Source: Pegoplata infirma
Taxonomy: Eukaryota; Arthropoda; Insecta; Diptera; Anthomyiidae
DNA length: 64,000 bases
Direction of reading: 5' to 3'
Assembly (NCBI GenBank): GCA_963921195.1
Contig: OY992539.1
Coordinates: 158,797,622-158,861,621 of the forward strand
In this document: positions 34,001 through 48,950 of the stretch, piece by piece
How positions within the stretch are numbered: the stretch's first letter is position 1
How the letters are laid out: every line of letters begins with the position of its first letter
Position numbers and translations under genes: made by a program
Notes under the pieces: generated by a model
Seen by the model: the letters and a program-made list of their open reading frames with translations, nothing else
Told to the model about the DNA's origin: nothing
Database searches by the model: none

Positions 34001-36592
34001 TGCTATAACTCGATAAATAATGATCCGATTTTGACTCTATAAAAACTAGAATGCATAAGTATATTAGCTTTATCATGACAGAAAAAATTTAAGACTATCA
34101 GACTAGTATTAACAGATATTTATGCATTCATATCAAAAATATTTTCGGGTTACTTGTAATAACTTGAAATGGCTATATCAAGGTTACCATTACATCGATT
34201 TCAAATGCCTTTGCACGAATTTAAATCTTTATCAATAAAGTTTAAATAGAATAAGAGAGATTGCTCGATTTTAAATTTTAAAAAAAAATATTTTTTCAAA
34301 AATGATAAACTTGTAATTTTTCGTAGTCTGGAGACCTTTTACTTTCAACGGCTGTATCTCTGCAACTATTGCTCCGATTTCGTCAAAATAACAAAAAAAT
34401 AAAAGATTGAGACTTTATCTTTCCTCTGGAACCAAATGTGAGACAATCGGGCTGGTACTTACAGAGATATATGCATTTATGCAAAGTTTTTTTTTCATTT
34501 TTATGAAAAACCCATTATTTAAGGTTTTTTGGAGACCCTCATTTTTAAATTGCTATAACTCGGTAAATAATGATCTGATTTTGACTCTATAAAAACTAGA
34601 ATGCATAAGTATATTAGCTTTATCATGACAGAAAAAATTTAAGACTATCAGACTAGTATTAACAGATATTTATGCATTCATATCAAAAATATTTTCGGGT
34701 TACTTGTAATAACTTGAAATGGCTATATCAAGGTTACCATTATATCGATTTCAAATGCCTTTGCAAGAATTTAAATCTTTTTCAATAAAGTTTAAATAGA
34801 ATAAAAGAGATTGCTCGATTTTAAATTTTTAAAAAAAAATATTTTTTCAAAAACGATAAACTTGTAATTTTTCGTAGTCTGGAGACCTTTTACTTTCAAC
34901 GGCTGTATCTCTGCAACTATTGCTCCGATTTCGTCAAAATAACAAAAAAATAAAAGATTGAGACTTTATCTTTCCTCTGGAACCAAATGTGAGACAATCG
35001 GGCTGGTACTTACAGAGATATATGCATTTATGCAAAGTTTTTTTTTTCATTTTTATGAAAAACCCATTATTTAAGGTTTTTTGAGACCCTCATTTTTAAA
35101 TTGCTATAACTCGGTAAATAATGATCCGATTTTGACTCTATAAAAACTAGAATGCATAAGTATATTAGCTTTATCATGACAGAAAAAATTTAAGACTATC
35201 AGACTAGTATTAACAGATATTTATGCATTCATATCAAAAATATTTTCGGGTTACTTGTAATAACTTGAAATGGCTATATCAAGGTTACCATTATATCGAT
35301 TTCAAATGCCTTTGCACGAATTTAAATCTTTTTCAATAAAGTTTAAATAGAATAAAAGAGATTGCTCGATTTTAAATTTTTAAAAAAAATATTTTTTCAA
35401 AAATGATAAACTTGTAATTTTTCGTAGTCTGGAGACCTTTTACTTTCAACGGCTGTATCTCTGCAACTATTGCTCCGATTTTGTCAAAATAACAAAAAAA
35501 TAAAAGATTGAGACTTTATCTTTCCTCTGGAACCAAATGTGAGACAATCGGGCTGGTACTTACAGAGATATATGCATTTATGCAAAGTTTTTTTTTTCAT
35601 TTTTATGAGAAACCCATTATTTAAGGTTTTTTGGAGACCCTCATTTTTAAATTGCTATAACTCGATAAATAATGATCCGATTTTGACTCTATAAAAACTA
35701 GAATGCATAAGTATATTAGCTTTATCATGACAGAAAAAAAATTAAGACTATCAGACTAGTATTAACAGATATTTATGCATTCATATCAAAAATATTTTCG
35801 GGTTACTTTTAATAACTTGAAATGGCTATATCAAGGTTACCATTATATCGATTTCAAATGCCTTTGCACGAATTTAAATCTTTTTCAATAAAGTTTAAAT
35901 AGAATAAAAGAGATTGCTCGATTTTAAATTTTTAAAAAAAAATATTTTTTCAAAAATGATAAACTTGTAATTTTTCGTAGTCTGGAGACCTTTTACTTTC
36001 AACGGCTGTATCTCTGCAACTATTGCTCCGATTTTGTCAAAATAACAAAACAAATAAAAGATTGAGACTTTATCTTTCCTCTGGAACCAAATGTGAGACA
36101 ATCGGGCTGGTACTTACAGAGATATATGCATTTATGCAAAGTTTTTTTTTTTCATTTTTATGAAAAACCCATTATTTAAGGTTTTTTGGAGACCCTCATT
36201 TTTAAATTGCTATAACTCGGTAAATAATGATCCGATTTTGACTCTATAAAAACTAAAATGCATAAGTATATTAGCTTTATCATGACAGAAAAAATTTAAG
36301 ACTATCAGACTAGTATTAACAGATATTTATGCATTCATATCAAAAATATTTTCGGGTTACTTGTAATAACTTGAAATGGCTATATCAAGGTTACCATTAT
36401 ATCGATTTCAAATGCCTTTGCACGAATTTAAATCTTTTTCAATAAAGTTTAAATAGAATAAAAGAGATTGCTCGATTTTAAATTTTTAAAAAATTTTTTT
36501 TTTCAAAAATGATAAACTTGTAATTTTTCGTAGTCTGGAGACCTTTTACTTTCAACGGCTGTATCTCTGCAACTATTGCTCCGATTTTGTCA
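31081..36592 (+). repeat. Tandem duplication of a 2756-bp, five-monomer block
   Basis: Blocks at about 31081-33836 and 33837-36592 share private variants at an offset of 2756 bp: CCATTACATCG, CTTTATCAATAAAG, AATAAGAGAG, GATCTGATTTTG, TTTGCAAGAATT, AAAACGATAAAC, TTACTTTTAATAAC, AAAACAAATAAAAG and AAAACTAAAATGC. The flanking copies lack these variants, which limits the breakpoints to within about 100 bp. The duplication is independent of the 2738-bp one. Confidence 0.9.
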
Positions 36593-39500
36593 AAATAACA
36601 AAAAAATAAAAGATTGAGACTTTATCTTTCCCCTGGAACCAAATGTGAGACAATCGGGCTGGTACTTACAGAGATATATGCATTTATGCAAAGTTTTTTT
36701 TTTCATTTTTATGAGAAACCCATTATTTAAGGTTTTTTGGAGACCCTCATTTTTAAATTGCTATAAATCGGTAAATAATGATCCGATTTTGACTCTATAA
36801 AAACAAGAATGCATAAGTATATTAGCTTTATCATTCATATCAAAAATATTTTCGGGTTACTTGTAATAACTTGAAATGGCTATATCAAGGTTACCATTAT
36901 ATCGATTTCAAATGCCTTTGCACGAATTTAAATCTTTTTCAATAAAGTTTAAATAGAATAAAAGAGATTGCTCGATTTTAAATTTTTAAAAAAAAAATAT
37001 TTTTTCAAAAATGATAAACTTGTAATTTTTCGTAGTCTGGAGACCTTTTACTTTCAAGGGCTGTATCTCTGCAACTATTGCTCCGATTTCGTCAAAATAA
37101 CAAAAAAATAAAAGATTGAGACTTTATCTTTCCTCTGGAACCAAATGTGAGACAATCGGGCTGGTACTTACAGAGATATATGCATTTATGCAAAGTTTTT
37201 TTTTTCATTTTTATGAGAAACCCATTAATTAAGGTTTTTTGGAGACCCTCATTTTTAAATTGCTATAACTCGATAAATAATGATCCGATTTTGACTCTAT
37301 AAAAACTAGAATGCATAAGTATATTAGCTTTATCATGACAGAAAAAATTAAGACTATCAGACTAGTATTAACAGATATTTATGCATTCATATCAAAAATA
37401 TTTTCGGGTTACTTGTAATAACTTGAAATGGCTATATCAAGGTTACCATTATATTGATTTCAAATGCCTTTGCACGAATTTAAATCTTTTTCAATAAAGT
37501 TTAAATAGAATAAAAGAGATTGCTCGATTTTAAATTTTTAAAAAAAAATATTTTTTCAAAAATGATAAACTTGTAATTTTTCGTAGTCTGGAGACCTTTT
37601 ACTTTCAACGGCTGTATCTCTGCAACTATTGCTCCGATTTCCTCAAAATATCAAAAAAATAAAAGATTGAGACTTTATCTTTCCTCTGGAACCAAATGTG
37701 AGACAATCGGGCTGGTACTTACAGAGATATATGCATTTATGCAAAGTTTTTTTTTTTCATTTTTATGAAAAACCCATTATTTAAGGTTTTTTGGAGACCC
37801 TCATTTTTAAATTGCTATAACTCGGTAAATAATGATCCGATTTTGACTCTATAAAAACTAGAATGCATAAGTATATTAGCTTTATCATGACAGAAAAAAT
37901 TTAAGACTATCAGACTAGTATTAACAGATATTTATGCATTCATATCAAAAATATTTTCGGGTTACTTGTAATAACTTGAAATGGCTATATCAAGGTTACC
38001 ATTATATCGATTTCAAATGCCTTTGCACGAATTTAAATCTTTTTCAATAAAGTTTAAATAGAATAAAAGAGATTGCTCGATTTTAAATTTTTAAAAAAAA
38101 AATATTTTTTCAAAAATGATAAACTTGTAATTTTTCGTAGTCTGGAGACCTTTTACTTTCAACGGCTGTATCTCTGCAACTATTGCTCCGATTTTGTCAA
38201 AATAACAAAAAAATAAAAGATTGAGACTTTATCTTTCCTCTGGAACCAAATGTGAGACAATCGGGCTGGTACTTACAGAGATATATGCATTCATGCAAAG
38301 TTTTTTTTTCATTTTTATGAGAAACCCATTATTTAAGGTTTTTTGGAGACCCTCATTTTTAAATTGCTATAACTCGATAAATAATGATCCGATTTTGACT
38401 CTATAAAAACAAGAATGCATAAGTATATTAGCTTTATCATGACAGAAAAAATTTAAGACTATCAGACTAGTATTAACAGATATTTATGCATTCATATCAA
38501 AAATATTTTCGGGTTACTTGTAATAACTTAAAATGGCTATATCAAGGTTACCATTATATCGATTTCAAATGCCTTTGCACGAATTTAAATCTTTTTCAAT
38601 AAAGTTTAAATAGAATAAAAGAGATTGCTCGATTTTAAATTTTTAAAAAAAATTATTTTTTCAAAAATGATAAACTTGTAATTTTTCGTAGTCTGGAGAC
38701 CTTTTATTTTCAACGGCTGTATCTCTGCAACTATTGCTCCGATTTCGTCAAAATAACAAAAAAATAAAAGATTGAGACTTTATCTTTCCTCTGGAACCAA
38801 ATGTGAGACAATCGGGCTGGTACTTACAGAGATATATGCATTTATGCAAAGTTTTTTTTTCATTTTTATGAGAAACCCATTATTTAAGGTTTATTGGAGA
38901 CCCTCATTTTTAAATTGCTATAACTCGATAAATAATGATCCGATTTTGACTCTATAAAAACTAGAATGCATAAGTATATTAGCTTTATCATGACAGAAAA
39001 AATTTAAGACTATCAGACTAGTATTAACAGATATTTATGCATTCATATCAAAAATATTTTCGGGTTACTTGTAATAACTTGAAATGGCTATATCAAGGTT
39101 ACCATTATATCGATTTCAAATGCCTTTGCACGAATTTAAATCTTTTTCAATAAAGTTTAAATAGAATAAAAGAGATTGCTCGATTTTAAATTTTTAAAAA
39201 ATTTTTTTTTTCAAAATGATAAACTTGTAATTTTTCGTAGTCTGGAGACCTTTTACTTTCAACGGCTGTATCTCTGCAACTATTGCTCCGATTTTGTCAA
39301 AATAACAAAAAAATAAAAGATTGAGACTTTATCTTTCCTCTGGAGCCAAATGTGAGACAATCGGGCTGGTACTTACAGAGATATATGCATTTATGCAAAG
39401 TTTTTTTTTTTCATTTTTATGAGAAATCCATTATTTAAGGTTTTTTGGAGACCCTCATTTTTAAATTGCTATAACTCGGTAAATAATGATCCGATTTTGA

Positions 39501-42500
39501 CTCTATAAAAACAAGAATGCATAAGTATATTAGCTTTATCATGACAGAAAAAATTTAAGACTATCAGACTAGTATTAACAGATATTTATGCATTCATATC
39601 AAAAATATTTTCGGGTTACTTGTAATAACTTGAAATGGCTATATCAAGGTTACCATTATATCGATTTCAAATGCCTTTGCACGAATTTAAATCTTTTTCA
39701 ATAAAGTTTAAATAGAATAAAAGAGATTGCTCGATTTAAAATTTTTAAAAAAAAATATTTTTTCAAAAATGATAAACTTGTAATTTTTCGTAGTCTGGAG
39801 ACCTTTTACTTTCAACGGCTGTATCTCTGCAACTATTGCTCCGATTTCGTCAAAATAACAAAAAAATAAAAGATTGAGACTTTATCTTTCCTCTGGAACC
39901 AAATGTGAGACAATCGGGCTGGTACTTACAGAGATATATGCATTTATGCAAAGTTTTTTTTTCATTTTTATGAGAAACCCATTATTTAAGGTTTTTTGGA
40001 GACCCTCATTTTTAAATTGCTATAACTCGATAAATAATGATCCGATTTTGACTCTATAAAAACTAGAATGCATAAGTATATTAGCTTTATCATGACAGAA
40101 AAAATTTAAGACTATCAGACTAGTATTAACAGATATTTATGCATTCATATCAAAAATATTTTCGGGTTACTTGTAATAACTTGAAATGGCTATATCAAGG
40201 TTACCATTATATCGATTTCAAATGCCTTTGCACGAATTTAAATCTTTTTCAATAAAGTTTAAATAGAATAAAAGAGATTGCTCGATTTTAAATTTAAAAA
40301 AAAAAATATTTTTTCAAAAATGATAAACTTGTAATTTTTCGTAGTCTGGAGACCTTTTACTTTCAACGGCTGTATCTCTGCAACTATTGCTCCGATTTCG
40401 TCAAAATAACAAAAAAATAAAAGATTGAGACTTTATCTTTCCTCTGGAACCAAATGTGAGACAATCGGGCTGGTACTTACAGAGATATATGCATTTATGC
40501 AAAGTTTTTTTTAATTTTTATGAAAAACCCATTATTTAAGGTTTTTTGGAGACCCTCATTTTTAAATTGCTATAACTCGGTAAATAATGATCCGATTTTG
40601 ACTCTATAAAAACTAGAATGCATAAGTATATTAGCTTTATCATTACAGAAAAAATTTAAGACTATCAGACTAGTATTAACAGATATTTATGCATTCATAT
40701 CAAAAATATTTTCGGGTTACTTGTAATAACTTGAAATGGCTATATCAAGGTTACCATTATATCAATTTCAAATGCCTTTGCACGAATTTAAATCTTTTTC
40801 AATAAAGTTTAAATAGAATAAAAGAGATTGCTCGATTTTAAATTTTTAAAAAAAATATTTTTTCAAAAATGATAAACTTGTAATTTTTCGTAGTCTGGAG
40901 ACCTTTTACTTTCAACGGCTGTATCTCTGCAACTATTGCTCCGATTTCGTCAAAATAACAAAAAAATAAAAGATTGAGACTTTATCTTTCCTCTGGAATC
41001 AAATGTGAGACAATCGGTCTGGTACTTACAGAGATATATGCATTTATGCAAAGTTTTTTTTTCATTTTTATGAAAAACCCATTATTTAAGGTTTTTTGGA
41101 GACCCTCATTTTTAAATTGCTATAACTCGGTAAATAATGATCCGATTTTGACTCTATAAAAACTAGAATGCATAAGTATATTAGCTTTATCATGACAGAA
41201 AAAATTTAAGACTATCAGACTAGTATTAACAGATATTTATGCATTCATATCAAAAATATTTTCGGGTTACTTGTAATAACTTGAAATGGCTATATCAAGG
41301 TTACCATTATATCGATTTCAAATGCCTTTGCACGAATTTAAATCTTTTTCAATAAAGTTTAAATAGAATAAAAGAGATTGCTCGATTTTAAATTTTAAAA
41401 AAAAATATTTTTTCAAAAATGATAAACTTGTAATTTTTCGTAGTCTGGAGACCTTTTACTTTCAACGGCTGTATCTCTGCAACTATTGCTCCGATTTTGT
41501 CAAAATAACAAAAAAATAAAAGATTGAGACTTTATCTTTCCTCTGGAACCAAATGTGAGACAATCGGGCTGGTACTTACAGAGATATATGCATTTATGCA
41601 AAGTTTTTTTTTTAATTTTTATGAGAAACCCATTATTTAAGGTTTTTTGGAGACCCTCATTTTTAAATTGCTATAACTCGGTAAATAATGATCCGATTTT
41701 GACTCTATAAAAACAAGAATGCATAAGTATATTAGCTTTATCATGACAGAAAAAATTTAAGACTATCAGACTAGTATTAACAGATATTTATGCATTCATA
41801 TCAAAAATATTTTCGGGTTACTTGTAATAACTTGAAATGGCTATATCAAGGTTACCATTATATCGATTTCAAATGCCTTTGCACGAATTTAAATCTTTTT
41901 CAATAAAGTTTAAATAGAATAAAAGAGATTGCTCGATTTTAAATTTTTAAAAAAAATTATTTTTTCAAAAATGATAAACTTGTAATTTTTCGTAGTCTGG
42001 AGACCTTTTACTTTCAACGGTTGTATCTCTGCAACTATTGCTCCGATTTCGTCAAAATAACAAAAAAATAAAAGATTGAGACTTTATCTTTCCTCTGGAA
42101 CCAAATGTGAGACAATCGGGCTGGTACTTACAGAGATATATGCATTTATGCAAAGTTTTTTTTTCATTTTTATGAGAAACCCATTATTTAAGGTTTTTTG
42201 GAGACCCTCATTTTTAAATTGCTATAACTCGATAAATAATGATCCGATTTTGACTCTATAAAAACTAGAATGCATAAGTATATTAGCTTTATCATGACAG
42301 AAAAAATTTAAGACTATCAGACTAGTATTAACAGATATTTATGCATTCATATCAAAAATATTTTCGGGTTACTTGTAATAACTTGAAATGGCTATATCAA
42401 GGTTACCATTATATCGATTTCAAATGCCTTTGCACGAATTTAAATCTTTTTCAATAAAGTTTAAATAGAATAAAAGAGATTGCTCGATTTTAAATTTAAA

Positions 42501-45500
42501 AAAAAAATATTTTTTCAAAAATGATAAACTTGTAATTTTTCGTAGTCTGGAGACCTTTTACTTTCAACGGCTGTATCTCTGCAACTATTGCTCCGATTTC
42601 GTCAAAATAACAAAAAAATAAAAGATTGAGACTTTATCTTTCCTCTGGAATCAAATGTGAGACAATCGGGCTGGTACTTACAGAGATATATTCATTTATG
42701 CAAAGTTTTTTTTTTCATTTTTATGAAAAACCCATTATTTAAGGTTTTTTGGAGACCCTCATTTTTAAATTGCTATAACTCGGTAAATAATGATCCGATT
42801 TTGACTCTATAAAAACTAGAATGCATAAGTATATTAGCTTTATCATGACAGAAAAAATTTAAGACTATCAGACTAGTATTAACAGATATTTATGCATTCA
42901 TATCAAAAATATTTTCGGGTTACTTGTAATAACTTGAAATGGCTATATCAAGGTTACCATTATATCGATTTCAAATGCCTTTGCACGAATTTAAATCTTT
43001 TTCAATAAAGTTTAAATAGAATAAAATAGATTGCTCGATTTTAAATTTTTAAAAAAAAATATTTTTTCAAAAATGATAAACTTGTAATTTTTCGTAGTCT
43101 GGAGACCTTTTACTTTCAACGGCTGTATCTCTGCAACTATTGCTCCGATTTTGTCAAAATAACAAAAAAATAAAAGATTGAGACTTTATCTTTCCTCTGG
43201 AACCAAATGTGAGACAATCGGGCTGGTACTTACAGAGATATATGCATTTATGCAAAGTTTTTTTTTTAATTTTTATGAGAAACCCATTATTTAAGGTTTT
43301 TTGGAGACCCTCATTTTTAAATTGCTATAACTCGGTAAATAATGATCCGATTTTGACTCTATAAAAACAAGAATGCATAAGTATATTAGCTTTATCATGA
43401 CAGAAAAAATTTAAGACTATCAGACTAGTATTAACAGATATTTATGCATTCATATCAAAAATATTTTCGGGTTACTTGTAATAACTTGAAATGGCTATAT
43501 CAAGGTTACCATTATATCGATTTCAAATGCCTTTGCACGAATTTAAATCTTTTTCAATAAAGTTTAAATAGAATAAAAGAGATTGCTCGATTTTAAATTT
43601 TTAAAAATTTTTTTTTTTCAAAAATGATAAACTTGTAATTTTTCGTAGTCTGGAGACCTTTTACTTTCAACGGCTGTATCTCTGCAACTATTGCTCCGAT
43701 TTCGTCAAAATAACAAAAAAATAAAAGATTGAGACTTTATCTTTCCTCTGGAACCAAATGTGAGACAATCGGGCTGGTACTTACAGAGATATATGCATTT
43801 ATGCAAAGTTTTTTTTTTCATTTTTATGAGAAACCCATTATTTAAGGTTTTTTGGAGACCCTCATTTTTAAATTGCTATAACTCGATAAATAATGATCCG
43901 ATTTTGACTCTATAAAAACTAGAATGCATAAGTATATTAGCTTTATCATGACAGAAAAAATTTAAGACTATCAGACTAGTATTAACAGATATTTATGCAT
44001 TCATATCAAAAATATTTTCGGGTTACTTGTAATAACTTGAAATGGCTATATCAAGGTTACCATTATATCGATTTCAAATGCCTTTGCACGAATTTAAATC
44101 TTTTTCAATAAAGTTTAAATAGAATAAAAGAGATTGCTCGATTTTAAATTTTTTAAAAAAAATATTTTTTCAAAAATTATAAACTTGTAATTTTTCGTAG
44201 TCTGGAGACCTTTTACTTTCAACGGCTGTATCTCTGCAACTATTGCTCCGATTTCGTCAAAATAACAAAAAAATAAAAGATTGAGACTTTATCTTTCCTC
44301 TGGAACCAAATGAAAAACCCATTATTTAAGGTTTTTTGGAGACCCTCATTTTTAAATTGCTATAACTCGGTAAATAATGATCCGATTTTGACTCTATAAA
44401 AACTAGAATGCATAAGTATATTAGCTTTATCATGACAGAAAAAATTTAAGACTATCAGACTAGTATTAACAGATATTTATGCATTCATATCAAAAATATT
44501 TTCGGGTTACTTGTAATAACTTGAAATGGCTATATCAAGGTTACCATTATATCGATTTCAAATGCCTTTGCACGAATTTAAATCTTTTTCAATAAAGTTT
44601 AAATAGAATAAAAGAGATTGCTCGATTTTAAATTTTTAAAAAAAAATATTTTTTTAAAAATGATAAACTTGTAATTTTTCGTAGTCTGGAGACCTTTTAC
44701 TTTCAACGGCTGTATCTCTGCAACTATTGCTCCGATTTTGTCAAAATAACAAAAAAAATAAAAGATTGAGACTTTATCTTTCCTCTGGAACCAAATGTGA
44801 GACAATCGGGTTGGTACTTACAGAGATATATGCATTTATGCAAAGTTTTTTTTTCATTTTTATGAGAAACCCATTATTTAAGGTTTTTTGGAGACCCTCA
44901 TTTTTAAATTGCTATAACTCGATAAATAATGATCCGATTTTGACTCTATAAAAACTAGAATGCATAAGTATATTAGCTTTATCATGACAGAAAAAATTTA
45001 AGACTATCAGACTAGTATTAACAGATATTTATGCATTCATATCAAAAATATTTTCGGGTTACTTGTAATAACTTGAAATGGCTATATCAAGGTTACCATT
45101 ATATCGATTTCAAATGCCTTTGCACGAATTTAAATCTTTTTCAATAAAGTTTAAATAGAATAAAAGAGATTGCTCGATTTTAAATTTTTAAAAAAAATTA
45201 TTTTTTCAAAAATGATAAACTTGTAATTTTTCGTAGTCTGGAGACCTTTTACTTTCAACGGCTGTATCTCTGCAACTATTGCTCCGATTTCGTCAAAATA
45301 ACAAAAAAATAAAAGATTGAGACTTTATCTTTCCTCTGGAACCAAATGTGAGACAATCGGGCTGGTACTTACAGAGATATATGCATTTATGCAAAGTTTT
45401 TTTTTCATTTTTATGAGAAACCCATTATTTAAGGTTTTTTGGAGACCCTCATTTTTAAATTGCTATAACTCGATAAATAATGATCCGATTTTGACTCTAT

Positions 45501-48500
45501 AAAAACTAGAATGCATAAGTATATTAGCTTTATCATGACAGAAAAAATTTAAGACTATCAGACTAGTATTAACAGATATTTATGCATTCATATCAAAAAT
45601 ATTTTCGGGTTACTTGTAATAACTTGAAATGGCTATATCAAGGTTACCATTATATCGATTTCAAATGCCTTTGCACGAATTTAAATCTTTTTCAATAAAG
45701 TTTAAATAGAATAAAAGAGATTGCTCGATTTTAAATTTAAAAAAAAAATATTTTTTCAAAAATGATAAACTTGTAATTTTTCGTAGTCTGGAGACCTTTT
45801 ACTTTCAATGGCTGTATCTCTGCAACTATTGCTCCGATTTCGTCAAAATAACAAAAAAATAAAAGATTGAGACTTTATCTTTCCTCTGGAACCAAATGTG
45901 AGACAATCGGGCTGGTACTTACAGAGATATATGCATTTATGCAAAGTTTTTTTTCATTTTTATGAAAAACCCATTATTTAAGGTTTTTTGGAGACCCTCA
46001 TTTTTAAATTGCTATAACTCGGTAAATAATGATCCGATTTTGACTCTATAAAAACTAGAATGCATAAGTATATTAGCTTTATCATGACAGAAAAAATTTA
46101 AGACTATCAGACTAGTATTAACAGATATTTATGCATTCATATCAAAAATATTTTCGGGTTACTTGTAATAACTTGAAATGGCTATATCTAGGTTACCATT
46201 ATATCGATTTCAAATGCCTTTGCACGAATTTAAATCTTTTTCAATAAAGTTTAAATAGAATAAAAGAGATTGCTCGATTTTAAATTTTTAAAAAAAAATA
46301 TTTTTTCAAAAATGATAAACTTGTAATTTTTCGTAGTCTGGAGACCTTTTACTTTCAACGGCTGTATCTCTGCAACTATTGCTCCGATTTCGTCAAAATA
46401 ACAAAAAAATAAAAGATTGAGACTTTATCTTTCCTCTGGAATCAAATGTGAGACAATCGGGCTGGTACTTACAGAGATATATTCATTTATGCAAAGTTTT
46501 TTTTTTAATTTTTATGAGAAACCCATTATTTAAGGTTTTTTGGAGACCCTCATTTTTAAATTGCTATAACTCGGTAAATAATGATCCGATTTTGACTCTA
46601 TAAAAACTAGAATGCATAAGTATATTAGCTTTATCATGACAGAAAAAATTTAAGACTATCAGACTAGTATTAACAGATATTTATGCATTCATATCAAAAA
46701 TATTTTCGGGTTACTTGTAATAACTTGAAATGGCTATATCAAGGTTACCATTATATCGATTTCAAATGCCTTTGCACGAATTTAAATCTTTTTCAATAAA
46801 GTTTAAATAGAATAAAATAGATTGCTCGATTTTAAATTTTTAAAAAAAAATATTTTTTCAAAAATGATAAACTTGTAATTTTTCGTAGTCTGGAGACCTT
46901 TTACTTTCAACGGCTGTATCTCTGCAACTATTGCTCTGATTTTGTCAAAATAACAAAAAAATAAAAGATTGAGACTTTATCTTTCCTCTGGAACCAAATG
47001 TGAGACAATCGGGCTGGTACTTACAGAGATATATGCATTTATGCAAAGTTTTTTTTTTAATTTTTATGAGAAACCCATTATTTAAGGTTTTTTGGAGACC
47101 CTCATTTTTAAATTGCTATAACTCGGTAAATAATGATCCGATTTTGACTCTATAAAAACAAGAATGCATAAGTATATTAGCTTTATCATGACAGAAAAAA
47201 TTTAAGACTATCAGACTAGTATTAACAGATATTTATGCATTCATATCAAAAATATTTTCGGGTTACTTGTAATAACTTGAAATGGCTATATCAAGGTTAC
47301 CATTATATCGATTTCAAATGCCTTTGCACGAATTTAAATCTTTTTCAATAAAGTTTAAATAGAATAAAAGAGATTGCTCGATTTTAAATTTTTAAAAAAA
47401 AATATTTTTTCAAAAATGATAAACTTGTAATTTTTCGTAGTCTGGAGACCTTTTACTTTCAACGGCTGTATCTCTGCAACTATTGCTCCGATTTCGTCAA
47501 AATAACAAAAAAATAAAAGATTGAGACTTTATCTTTCCTCTGGAATCAAATGTGAGACAATCGGGCTGGTACTTACAGAGATATATTCATTTATGCAAAG
47601 TTTTTTTTTTCATTTTTATGAAAAACCCATTATTTAAGGTTTTTTGGAGACCCTCATTTTTAAATTGCTATAACTCGGTAAATAATGATCCGATTTTGAC
47701 TCTATAAAAACTAGAATGCATAAGTATATTAGCTTTATCATGACAGAAAAAATTTAAGACTATCAGACTAGTATTAACAGATATTTATGCATTCATATCA
47801 AAAATATTTTCGGGTTACTTGTAATAACTTGAAATGGCTATATCAAGGTTACCATTATATCGATTTCAAATGCCTTTGCACGAATTTAAATCTTTTTCAA
47901 TAAAGTTTAAATAGAATAAAAGAGATTGCTCGATTTTAAATTTTTAAAAAAAAATATTTTTTCAAAAATGATAAACTTGTAATTTTTCGTAGTCTGGAGA
48001 CCTTTTACTTTCAACGGCTGTATCTCTGCAACTATTGCTCCGATTTTGTCAAAATAACAAAAAAATAAAAGATTGAGACTTTGTCTTTCCTCTGGAACCA
48101 AATGTGAGACAATCGGGCTGGTACTTACAGAGATATATGCATTTATGCAAAGTTTTTTTTTTCATTTTTATGAGAAACCCATTATTTAAGGTTTTTTGGA
48201 GACCCTCATTTTTAAATTGCTATAACTCGGTAAATAATGATCCGATTTTGACTCTATAAAAACAAGAATGCATAAGTATATTAGCTTTATCATGACAGAA
48301 AAAATTTAAGACTATCAGACTAGTATTAACAGATATTTATGCATTCATATCAAAAATATTTTCGGGTTACTTGTAATAACTTGAAATGGCTATATCAAGG
48401 TTACCATTATATCGATTTCAAATGCCTTTGCACGAATTTAAATCTTTTTCAATAAAGTTTAAATAGAATAAAAGAGATTGCTCGATTTTAAATTTTTAAA

Positions 48501-48720
48501 AATTTTTTTTTTTCAAAAATGATAAACTTGTAATTTTTCGTAGTCTGGAGACCTTTTACTTTCAACGGCTGTATCTCTGCAACTATTGCTCCGATTTCGT
48601 CAAAATAACAAAAAAATAAAAGATTGAGACTTTATCTTTCCTCTGGAACCAAATGTGAGACAATCGGGCTGGTACTTACAGAGATATATGCATTTATGCA
48701 AAGTTTTTTTTTTCATTTTT

Positions 48721-48950
48721 ATGAGAAATAAAGTTTAAATAGAATAAAAGTTTAAATAGAATAAAAGAGATTGCTCGATTTTAAATTTTTAAAAAAAAAT
48801 ATTTTTTTAAAAATGATAAACTTGTAATTTTTCGTAGTCTGGAGACCTTTTACTTTCAACGGCTGTATCTCTGCAACTATTGCTCCGATTTTGTCAAAAT
48901 AACAAAAAAAATAAAAGATTGAGACTTTATCTTTCCTCTGGATGTGAGAC
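48721..48950 (+). repeat. Rearranged satellite monomer
   Basis: After TTTTTATGAGAAA the sequence jumps to ATAAAGTTTAAATAGAATAA, skipping most of subunits A and B (about 350 bp), and GTTTAAATAGAATAAAA is then duplicated. About 200 bp downstream CTCTGGATGTGAG has lost ACCAA relative to other copies. No foreign sequence is present. Confidence 0.85.
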
